11,202 bases of DNA from Pelagophyceae sp. CCMP2097 (Eukaryota > Sar > Pelagophyceae). The notes under the pieces were generated by a model. The model had not been told where the DNA came from and did not search any database. It saw only the letters and a program-made list of their open reading frames with translations. The translations under genes and the position numbers were made by a program. The stretch's first letter is position 1, and every line of letters starts with the position of its first letter. This document shows positions 1 through 6,605 of the stretch, in pieces. The stretch is from NCBI GenBank assembly GCA_026770575.1, contig MU657436.1, positions 27,232 to 38,433 on the forward strand, given 5' to 3'.

Positions 1-1
1 G

Positions 2-427
2 GCGGCCGGCGGCGAGGACGGCACGCCGCGCGCGACCGAGATGACGGCGCTCGACGCGCTGCGGCTGCAGGCAGGCCACCCCGAGATTCAGGCGGACATC
101 ATCGACGGCGCGTTCTCGCCGCTCCTCTTCTACTCGCAGCAGCGCCACAAGCTCCGGGCTCACAAGATCATGGCGCAGCAGCGCATCTACGCCGACCAGG
201 CGACGGAGGCCGTGTCGGAGCGCTCCTTCTCGACCGCAGGGATGTACGCCTCGTCACTCCGACATTGCCTTGGCGCCAAAGTCGCCTCGACGATGGTCAA
301 GTGCAACAAGAACCACGGCTGGCTCTTCGACAAGATCAAGGACAAGATCAAGGACCACTACTTCCGCAAATTCCGCAATACCGCCGGCGCCTTTGACGAA
401 GCCAATCCCGACTTCGAAGACGAGTAA
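2..427 (+). CDS. hAT-family transposase, C-terminal part (5' partial)
   Basis: The frame is open from the left window edge to a TAA at 425-427, giving about 141 residues. The first ATG is at 41, but the frame continues upstream in the same G/C-ending codon style, so the true start is outside the window. The key match is SERSFSTAGM (from about position 215), the signature of the hAT C-terminal dimerisation region (family pattern SER.FS.AG), preceded by a helical stretch with LRAHKIMAQQ. In full-length hAT transposases this region closes the RNase H-like catalytic fold and mediates dimerisation. The tail is rich in Lys and Asp (KIKDKIKDHY, then an acidic end), and translation stops shortly after, as expected for the end of the protein. 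The DDE catalytic residues would lie upstream and cannot be judged. No terminal inverted repeat was identified after it. It could be an active copy, a relic or a domesticated gene. Confidence 0.65.
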   Translation, partial: AAGGEDGTPRATEMTALDALRLQAGHPEIQADIIDGAFSPLLFYSQQRHKLRAHKIMAQQRIYADQATEAVSERSFSTAGMYASSLRHCLGAKVASTMVKCNKNHGWLFDKIKDKIKDHYFRKFRNTAGAFDEANPDFEDE

Positions 428-469
428 AAAACTCAATAAGAAGGATTTAATTGAGACTTTAATTTAGCG

Positions 470-620
470 ACACGGGTCCGGGTTCGGGTCTCGGGTCGGG
501 CCTTTTTGCCTCGGGTTAGGGTCCGGGTCTTTGCGGGTCCGGGTCTCGGGTCCGGCCTCGCCCACGGCGGGTCCGGGTCCGGGTCTGGGCCGACTCGAAG
601 ACCCGGACCCGGACCCGCGG
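470..620. repeat. CGGGTC-type simple repeat with a perfect inverted repeat
   Basis: This stretch is built from degenerate hexamers of the type gggtcc/gggttc/gggtct. Inside it, 567-586 and 599-618 are perfect 20-bp inverted arms with a 12-nt spacer, able to form a very GC-rich hairpin. The minus-strand copia frame reads through it as Arg/Thr/Asp/Pro repeats, which look like low-complexity read-through rather than protein domain. Confidence 0.7.
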
Positions 621-1475
621 ACCCTTTTGCTGCCCTGCCTCGGAGCCTTGGACGGGCTTCGTGAGGTAGTTCGCGAGGTTCCTTTTGGTGTTGATTTTGA
701 CCGGCAGGAGCGTTCCGCGTTCCTTCTCTTGGCGCGCGCGCCAGTACTTCGCGCGGATCTGCTTGTTCTTTTTCGATATGGCCGGCTCCTTCGTGGTCGA
801 GACTGTGCCGCTGCTGTCGATGAACAGGATCGTCGGACGTTGCAGCGGCGTGTGGACGTCCTCAAAGATCTGGCGTACCATTATGATGTTCGGCACGGCG
901 ATAAACGTCGCGTGGATTTCGGCCTCCACCGATGAGAGCTTTGCGTCGTCCGACTTGGTACAAGTCCAAACCGCTGCCGCGCCCGCGTACATGACGACGC
1001 TGGCGACGATCGACTCGGCTCCTTTCGTCCACGCCGTAATCCAGTCTGCGTCGGAGAACTCGCAAGGCTCGCATGCGCCCTCCTGGTACGTGATGCCGAA
1101 ATGCACCGTGCCGGACAGGTAGGCGAGAATCTGGTAGGCGACTTTCAGGTGGTACTGGCACGGCGAGGACATGTACGTGCACAGGAAGACGGTGCAGTAC
1201 ACGATGTCGATGCGCGTCCACCATGCTAGCCAGACGAGCGATCCGCCGATTTTTCGGTAGTCGGAAAGCTCCGGCTCGACGAGCGGCGTGTCGTCTTCCT
1301 TCGGCAAGCGGAGTAGCGACTTCTCGCAAGGCTGTGGGCGCGGCGACGTCGGCGTTACTCCGAAACGCTCTAAAAGCGCTTTGACGTACAGGCCTTGGTG
1401 GAGGAACGTAACGTGCCGCTCGCCGCGAATGCCTGTTTCAAAAACGACGCCGAGCTCGTGGCGCAGAGGCCCTTA
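516..1475 (-). pseudogene. Ty1/copia pol: connection region and RNase H domain
   Basis: This continues in the same frame as the reverse transcriptase after a TAA at 1473-1475. It first reads a connection region (HVTFLHQGLYVKALLERFG, like the copia pattern ...LSQ.KY...LL..F), then an RNase HI domain with its acidic residues in place: SDADW, LSSVEAE and LFIDSSGTV, ending in ANYLTKPV at about 651 (copia consensus AD.LTK). RNase H removes the RNA template during reverse transcription. The last 44 residues come from the CGGGTC repeat and are probably not native. The internal frame from 1307 to 516 is 263 residues long. The upstream stop means it would not be made as part of a polyprotein without readthrough. 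Confidence 0.8.
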
Positions 1476-2142
1476 ATCAACCAAGTCGAACTTAAGGCGG
1501 CAGAACTCGACAAACTCCTCCCATAAGGGCGTGTGCGACGTCGCTGCGATGACGTTGTCGACGTACAGTGCGCATACGAGCGTGGCGCCGGCGCGACGAA
1601 GGATGTATAGACAGGGGTCGGCAGTTGATTGGAGAAAACCAAAACTGAGAAACGCCCCGTTGATGATCTGGTACCAAATCCTGCCGGCTTGCTTCAGTCC
1701 GTAAAGCGACTTGAGCAGCCGCCAAATCGGGATGATTCCGCCCGAGCGCGGTGGCGACGCAAAACCTTGCGGTTCGTAGCAGAACACGGCCTCTTCCAGC
1801 ACGCCGTTGAGGTACGCGCCCGTGACGTCGCCGCTGAAAAGGAGCATACTAGTATTTGCCGTTGCCCACGCAATGAGTAAGCGCACCGTCTCGGCGCGTG
1901 CCGTCGGTGCGAACGTCTCGAAGTAGTCGACACCGAAGCGTTGTCCAAAACCGCGTGCGACCAGCCGCCCCTTGATCTTATCGCGGCTGCCGTTGTCCTT
2001 CAACTTTTCCTTCAAGACCCATTTGAGCGTGAGCATGTTGTATGTAGGCTTTGAGCGCCGACGCCGTGACGAGCTCCACAACGAAGGTTCCGCGGTCGCA
2101 GATCTGGTCGTACTCCTGCTGCATGGCTGTAATGGTCGGCTC
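1476..2142 (-). pseudogene. Ty1/copia reverse transcriptase, frameshifted, YVDN active site
   Basis: The domain reads in two frames. The N-terminal piece (from about 2142, EPTITAMQQEYDQICDRGTF) matches the start of copia RT (EP..Y.EA...W...M..E...L..N.TW). At about 2040-2065 the frame changes, consistent with one inserted base, and continues with TLKWVLKEK, KGRLVARGFGQ, the FETFAPTAR block, SGDVTGAYLNG (first catalytic Asp), LLKSLYGLKQAGRIWY and the active-site box. That box reads YVDN (1554-1565) where the family has YVDD; losing the second Asp should abolish catalysis. The frame ends at TAA 1473-1475, inside the domain. Three independent lesions make this a dead copy. Confidence 0.85.
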
Positions 2143-2690
2143 GCGGTCAGGTCCGTCGAGGAAAGTGCGCGCGTGTTGCTGGCGGACCTCGGCGATGTTC
2201 ATGCTCTGCGCGGTGCCAATGAACGCGGCGAAACCGGCCACGGCGCTAATTGCGAGTAAAGTCGCCCAGCCGGTCCAGCAGCGCGCGCCCCCTTTCGGGT
2301 CTTCTGGTTCGAAGCGGTTGCGCGTCTTTTGTTGGCGCACAGGGCGAGACGCGGGCGGCCGCGATTCCGAAAACAAGTCCAGCAGCGTGTCCAGCGACGG
2401 TGGCGGAGGCAGTCCCGACAATGGCGGAGGCAGTCCCTGTGGCGAGTCCAGCGAGAGCTGTGGCGAGGTCCTCGGAGGCAGGCCCGGCGGCCGCAAAGGC
2501 AGACCCGCCGGCGAGTCCAACGCCGGAAACGTCTCCGAGGGCGGTCTCGGCGGCGGTTGCGGCGAATCTGGCTCCCGCAAAGGCAGGCCCGACCGTCGTG
2601 GCGTCGGAACAGGTGGTAGATCGGCGATGACGTTTGGCGGCGCTTTGAAAGCGAACGGATTCCACGACCCGGGGAAGCGTTCCAGCGAAT
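2143..2690 (-). pseudogene. Pro-rich linker upstream of copia reverse transcriptase
   Basis: The minus frame is continuous with the N-terminal RT piece. It contains a long Pro/Leu/Ser-rich stretch (repeats of LPP and LPL type at about 2390-2620) and then a basic segment and a hydrophobic stretch (TLLAISAVAGFAAF) just before the RT. Copia polyproteins usually have a poorly conserved Pro/Ser-rich linker between integrase and RT, which is the best fit. At DNA level, a 16-bp unit at 2401-2416 recurs at 2422-2437. The frame formally continues to 2763 (first ATG at 2712), but the AT-rich codons beyond 2690 look like host or neighbouring-element DNA. No integrase is seen. Confidence 0.5.
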
Positions 2691-2767
2691 TATCAGTGAT
2701 TTTAATCTTCATTTTAAAAATAACTTGCTCGTGAGTCGGGGTATTGATTAAATAGCGAACCACCTAC

Positions 2768-3220
2768 TTAAAAACGGATAACATCACCACATTTGAAGGT
2801 TGGTCCAATATAAGCAGGCGTTTGTCGAATTATAAAAGATTGAGCCATTGGTAGATCGGCCATGTTCTTTAATGCAGATCTATCCGACATACTCATTTTC
2901 ATCTTATCACCGTCCAAACAAATAGGAAAATACCATAAAAACGAGATTAAAAGGCACCGATTTTGCAATTAATTAAAAATCATCAAGTTTAATTTTGGAA
3001 TAAACTCTTTTATATATATTTTTAACAACAAGGAGTTTTAAGAAATTGTTTTGCTGCTAATCCCGAAGCAAAAACTAGTACGGCAGAAGGAGCCGATTCG
3101 GGTTGAAGAAAACTAATGAGAGAAGAAAGCACCATCACCAGCCCAATTTAAACCCTTTGTACCATCATAGAGTCTTATTTTACTATATTTGTTTTGAATT
3201 TGCTCTCTAATATTAAACAT
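2768..3220 (-). pseudogene. Coding-like relics of unknown gene(s) in the AT-rich block
   Basis: Three minus-strand frame fragments read like protein although no long ORF exists: 3113-3220 (35 residues, with RLYDGTKGLNWAGDGAFF), about 3023-3145 in another frame (with QPESAPSAVLVFASGLAAKQ), and 2768-2968 (66 residues from a TTG, with LDGDKMKM and ADLPMAQSFIIRQ). Local GC rises here inside very AT-rich flanks, as expected for old coding DNA. The DGDxMxM string recalls the NADFDGD site of RNA polymerase largest subunits, and FKCGDVIRF recalls the GD.VR stretch at the end of some integrases, but neither match is decisive and I do not assign a function. They follow the integrase-like relic on the same strand and may belong to the same virus-like element. 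Confidence 0.3.
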
Positions 3221-3245
3221 TTAAACAAACATGTCATTTTTCTTC

Positions 3246-3527
3246 CTATTTTAGCTTCGATAACAATAAGATTTTTTTAAAAAAGAACGATACTCGATAT
3301 ATAAAATTTGAACATTGGTAATGCTTATTCTGAATATTAAATATCTTTCTTGTATTTTTTAACGGTTATGTATGACCTGCCCAAAAATACTGACTCTCTT
3401 TGTTAGAATTCTTTGGGATATTTTTATGAACCCACTCGAAATATTAAATATAAAACCTTTCTCGTTCAAGTAACTCGCGAATATTTTCAAAAAAATTCTC
3501 CTCTAGATTCGTTATAAAATAAAATCC
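3246..3527 (-). pseudogene. Decayed rve-type integrase core (second half)
   Basis: One minus frame of 94 codons contains only two in-frame stops plus its terminal TAG, although random DNA this AT-rich should hold several more. It reads SRGEFFENIRELLERERF, then KNIPKNSNKES, then PLKNTRKIFNIQNKHYQ. This follows the second half of the DDE core of retroviral-type integrases: a D.G.EF segment, a K-rich loop, the vER catalytic Glu, and TLK...KIF. The Glu of NKES lies about 36 residues after the position matching the second catalytic Asp, which fits D,D-35-E spacing; that Asp itself appears lost (SRGEF). The first catalytic Asp is not recognisable upstream. Such integrases occur in Polinton/Maverick elements and LTR elements. 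Its AT-rich codons match the polymerase relic, not the GC-rich copia. Confidence 0.4.
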
Positions 3528-3844
3528 ATTTCAATCACTTGCTTTTAATGTTTATGTCTTATTATTAAACGATATCCGATAATCTTATTTTTAATATGAT
3601 GTGTAGAAGCACCGAATTAAAATAGTTTTTTTTTTTTTTTTTAAATTTGCCATTTCAACAAAAAATAATTAAAGAAAATAATAAGAAAACTACTGTTTTA
3701 AATCTAATTGATTAATTTTATTCAAAATCATAAATATGTGTAGTTTTATCTTTTCATTTTTTTCTGTTTTTTTTGTAAATATCTGTTATATTCCATTTTA
3801 TGATCCATTTGTAATTTCTATTGATATAAAAATGCTTCATTAGA
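3528..3844. other. AT-rich stretch, no gene assigned
   Basis: Very AT-rich, with a run of 17 T at 3626-3642. A short minus frame from an ATG at 3838-3840 gives 29 residues (MKHFYINRNYKWIIKW) before a stop. The upstream half of the integrase would be expected here and the N.NYKWII string is faintly like it, but the match is too weak to call. Confidence 0.4.
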
Positions 3845-3909
3845 CAGCTTTACTTTTAAATCTGCTTTTAAAGCTACTTTTAAAATTGCCAAAAGTCTGT
3901 TTTGCGTTT

Positions 3910-3973
3910 AAAGCTGCTTAAAAAGCTCTACTTTTTAAGTGCAGTTTAAAAGTAGAGCTTTTTAAGCAGCTTT
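3910..3973. repeat. 26-bp perfect inverted repeat (hairpin)
   Basis: Arms 3910-3935 and 3948-3973 are exact reverse complements (AAAGCTGCTTAAAAAGCTCT...) separated by 12 nt. Similarity continues outward imperfectly (gcgttt against gcgctttg, one gap). It lies within the left arm of the 3845-4522 element. Confidence 0.9.
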
Positions 3974-4062
3974 CAAAGCGCGGAAATCGCTTTTAAAGCG
4001 TGGGATGAGTTCGTTGGATGAGCGTTGAGCGAACGACAGATAAGCGCTAACCCGGCGCGGTC

Positions 4063-4130
4063 GCGAGGCGCGGGCGCGCAGCGGGCGCGAGGCGCGGGCG
4101 CTCAGCGGGCGCGAGGCGCGGGCGCGCCGC
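4063..4130. repeat. 24-bp tandem repeat, three copies
   Basis: The unit starting GCGAGGCGCGGGCGC begins at 4063, 4087 and 4111, with the last copy incomplete. Because 24 is divisible by three, plus-strand translation gives a repeating Arg/Gly/Ala peptide, but the frame has no other protein character. Confidence 0.85.
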
Positions 4131-4522
4131 GTGGAGGGGGCGGGGCGCGGCCTCTGGCGGGCGGGGCGGCGCCGATGGTGTTCGCGCCTCCGTCGATGCG
4201 CTGGCCGGTCGCGGGGCCGACGTGCCCCGTCCCGCGCGCCATGTCACCTGGGTGGCCGAAGGAAGGCGCCCTTGACGCCGCTTCGCGCTCACCTTGAAGC
4301 GACAAAAATATGTTGTAAAAGAAGCTTGAAAAGCAGCTTGAAAAAAGTGAACTTGTCTCATTCCATATCGAGTCTGAAGGATCTGAGCGCGCTGGGCGCA
4401 TCGGCGTCAGAAGGAGATGCGCATAGCACAGTCGGCTTGGTTCTTGCTCGTTAAAGCGTTTTAGGCGACGCTATGCAAATGCGCCAGTCCGCTTTAAAAG
4501 CTGCTTGGAAAAAGTAAAGCTG

Positions 4523-4980
4523 CCGATGATGTGTTTATCTATAAACAAAAAAGGTAGTCCAACTTTTTTAATTAACATACATTCTTCATATTTTCTATTT
4601 CGTATTTGTCAAAAACATATGAAATATTGTCTTATAATGTAATTTAACTACGTTTTGTTGGGGGGTCGTTTAAAATTGATAATCAATTTATATCAGGGAT
4701 TAATGTACTTTTTTATAAATCGAATGCAATGGTCGTAGTAATAAGCAAAAATTTTCCGCAAATGATTAAAAAGGACGTTCCATATAATCGATTATTTGCT
4801 AAAATAGTTAGCTCATTACAAATGATTGCATAAAATTTTCGATTTCAAAATCGTACATTTTTTGATTATTTATCAATTTTTCGAATATGTAAAATAAATA
4901 CAAACAGATTGAGTTGTCCAATTTTAACAAAAATAAATATATTTATTTATTTATTTAAATAAAAGATCGCGGTATCTTTA
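4523..4980. other. AT-rich stretch, no gene recognised
   Basis: This lies between the inverted-repeat element and the polymerase C-terminus. It contains a perfect 18-bp palindrome at 4931-4948 (AAATAAATATATTTATTT) overlapping an ATTT repeat at 4941-4956. Short minus-strand fragments such as MYDFEIENFMQSFVMS (about 4810-4858) are too short to assign. It would be the downstream flank of the polymerase gene. Confidence 0.5.
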
Positions 4981-5770
4981 TCAAAACCCAAAAGAAACTG
5001 TATAAATTTTGTTTTTTGTAGATCTCGTTAATTTATTGTCTTTAACTTCATCTGTTTTTATTAATCTCGCTCTTTGTTTTCTTGGAGTTAGTATGTTTGT
5101 GCGATAATTTTGATTATTTTTGGTTGGGCGTTCTCTTAAGTTCAATTTTCTTTAAAGAGAACGTCTGATATTGCATTTTTGCTCTCACATTCAACATGCC
5201 ATCAGAGTCTTACCATCATTTACATTGAGGGTCGTTTTGTTATCTATACCAAGGTTTTTATAATGTTATGATATATGCCGGAATTTTACTTGATATACCC
5301 TTACCTCTCGAATTGAATTGTATTGTCTGTTCTTTTGTTCTAATATATTTAAAAAGGTAGAGCTTTAGGTTTATGAAATTGCTTTAATTATTTTTCACCA
5401 ACATTGTTCATGATACTTCAAGGTTTGGATCGATCTACATCTTATCGTGAAATTAACTTGGTTTTACAAGAAAATCTGTAACGTTATATTTCGCTATCCT
5501 ATTGATTGTTTTTCCACATTGTTTTTTTATATTATATTTTTAGCCGGAAATAAACCAGAATAAACACGCCAAGGTGTATTTGTCTTTTTGGCATATTCCT
5601 ATTTTTCATCTTAGGAGTTTTATAAGAAACTTACTTTACATCATCAAGTTTTCTAATTGATATTTTTCATTTTTTGTAACAAAATCAATTATTCTCTTGA
5701 TGTTGAGATTATTTTGTCTCTCGGTCTTATAGAATCTTGCTACATCTTACCGTTCAAGGCGTCTTGATAT
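4981..5770 (-). pseudogene. Protein-primed family B DNA polymerase pseudogene, C-terminal half
   Basis: Across shifting minus frames this reads the second half of a DNA_pol_B_2-type polymerase in order. A motif B remnant is at about 5743-5757 (LN-GKM, where the family has NS.YGK, as if three codons were deleted). Then come DFVTKNEKYQLEN, HLGVFILVYFR (5544-5576; family pattern h.G.fiLa.aR), NRIAKYNVTDFL with a decayed motif C at 5468-5482 (VTDF for DTDS), RGKGI (5294-5308; conserved K.KGI), and TFSLKKIELKRTP. It ends in YTVSFGF plus TGA at 4981, like the S.PYG. terminus. These enzymes replicate linear genomes using a terminal protein as primer. At least three frame changes and many stops show long decay. 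It is the continuation of 6606-7919, separated by a GC-rich insertion. Confidence 0.7.
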
Positions 5771-5855
5771 AATTTTGCCCTGAGGTGAGGGTCGATTATT
5801 TATACCCCGGGAAAGAAGTGCAGACGCGGAGTGCCCCTGGCTGGCCGCCGGCCCT

Positions 5856-5934
5856 GATCAGGAGCGACGAGTTATGCAACTCGTCGACGATTTATGCAAC
5901 TCGTACGATCAGGAGCGACGAGTTATGCAACTCG
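5856..5934. repeat. Short hairpin repeat, two full copies and one partial
   Basis: The 28-nt unit ending CGAGTTATGCAACTCG occurs at 5856-5883 and 5907-5934, 51 bp apart; a partial copy with one mismatch lies at 5886-5903. Each unit is a small hairpin (arms CGAGTT/AACTCG, loop ATGC); the first extends to 9-bp arms, 5865-5873 and 5878-5886. Confidence 0.9.
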
Positions 5935-6182
5935 CCGGTCGGTTTTAAACAGCACCAATGTCAGCCGGCTGGTGTATTCTTCTGGCGGCTCATTTCGAGG
6001 GCGGGCGGGCCTTATATTCGCACGCCGAGGCGTTTGATCGCGGGCTAGGTATTCCAGCATAGTGTGGGCCGGCGGACGGCGTGGCCGATGTTTGGTGGTT
6101 TTGGGGTCGGCGCGGGGCGGGAGTGGATGCCGTGGTGGCCCGATGTAGTCGGGGTGGTCGGACTGCGGCGCGTCGCAGTCGA

Positions 6183-6395
6183 CGCTGTCGGGCGGCATGG
6201 GCACGAGCGGGTCCAGGCGGTGCAGGTCGAGGCCGAGCGCCGAGTCCGCACGGCGCTGTCGGGCGACATGGGCACGAGCGGGTCCAGGCGGTGCAGGTCG
6301 AGGTCGAGCGCCGGGTCCGCACGACGCCGCCGGGCGGCATGGGCACGAGCGGGTCCAGGCAGTGAAGGTCGAGGCCGAGCGCCGGGTCCGCGTTG
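6183..6395. repeat. 71-bp tandem repeat, three copies
   Basis: The units are 6183-6253, 6254-6324 and 6325-6395, each containing ATGGGCACGAGCGGGTCCAG. The first two differ at only about four positions. Since 71 is not a multiple of three, each copy is read in a new frame, which keeps several frames open on both strands and explains the long Arg/Pro-rich ORFs here without coding function. Confidence 0.9.
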
Positions 6396-6605
6396 CGTCG
6401 GACGCCTGAGCGGTGAGGTAAAACGGCTGCAGGGAAAGGGCTAAACCGCCCCAGGGCCACGGGAGAGTTCGGGGTTCCGGGACTGCCCGGAGCACCTGTG
6501 CCTGGCTCCGGCGAACGAGGTCGCGAGGTGCGCCCGCGCTCAGGAGGCCGAGGTGCGGCGCTTGAGGTTGTCAGGAACAGTCATCGTTGTTTTTGCTGGT
6601 AGTGT

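Larger units (their letters stand above)
476..2690 (-). mobile_element. Degenerate Ty1/copia retrotransposon, 5'-truncated
   Basis: A GC-rich block with minus-strand reverse transcriptase and RNase H in the order typical of copia pol, lying between AT-rich DNA (right of about 2690) and the hAT fragment (left). Gag, protease and integrase, which should lie 5' (higher coordinates), are absent. Base composition drops sharply at about 2690, where the sequence turns AT-rich and resembles the neighbouring virus-like block, so I place the truncation or insertion boundary there. No long terminal repeats were recognised on either side. The limits are approximate. Confidence 0.7.
3845..4522. mobile_element. 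Non-autonomous inverted-repeat (MITE/foldback-like) element
   Basis: The ends are inverted copies: 3845-3874 starts CAGCTTTACTTTT and ends GCTTTTAAAGC, and the reverse complement of 4491-4522 starts with the same 13 bases and ends with the same 11, differing only in the middle. Between them lie an AT-rich left arm, a strong foldback (3910-3973), a GC-rich core with a 24-bp tandem repeat and further AGCTTGAAAAGCAGCTTG-type motifs near 4322-4345. There is no credible gene. The CAG start would suit a hAT-type non-autonomous element, but the 8 bases outside each end do not match, so no target-site duplication is shown. The element sits inside the AT-rich virus-like block. Confidence 0.55.
5771..6605. 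mobile_element. GC-rich insertion inside the polymerase pseudogene
   Basis: The polymerase reads up to the KGT...Y segment (about 6605) on one side and resumes at the motif B remnant (about 5760) on the other, so about 835 bp separate residues that are close together in the family. The block is GC-rich in contrast to its flanks and contains a TTATTTATACC string near 5797, three hairpin repeats (5856-5934) and a 71-bp tandem repeat (6183-6395). Long frames on both strands here follow from the repeats. Its exact ends and any target-site duplication could not be fixed. A solo LTR or a non-autonomous transposon are both possible. Confidence 0.6.

Noticed and set aside
508..525. GGGTTAGGG-like telomere repeat
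   Set aside because: A single occurrence within a degenerate CGGGTC repeat, not an array.
685..1122. 145-residue plus-strand ORF
   Set aside because: Shadow of the RNase H domain on the minus strand, which has its catalytic residues.
2051..2734. 227-residue plus-strand ORF opposite the copia linker
   Set aside because: Gly/Ser-rich translation of the complement of the Pro-rich linker; the minus strand joins in frame with a recognisable reverse transcriptase start.
4025..4361. Ala/Gly/Arg-rich ORFs on both strands in the GC-rich core
   Set aside because: They arise from the 24-bp tandem repeat and stop-poor GC-rich DNA, with no domain, inside an inverted-repeat element.
5923..6495. 190-residue minus-strand ORF and overlapping ORFs on both strands
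   Set aside because: Most of the length is the 71-bp tandem repeat, whose period is not a multiple of three, so the same DNA is read in different frames. No domain is recognisable.
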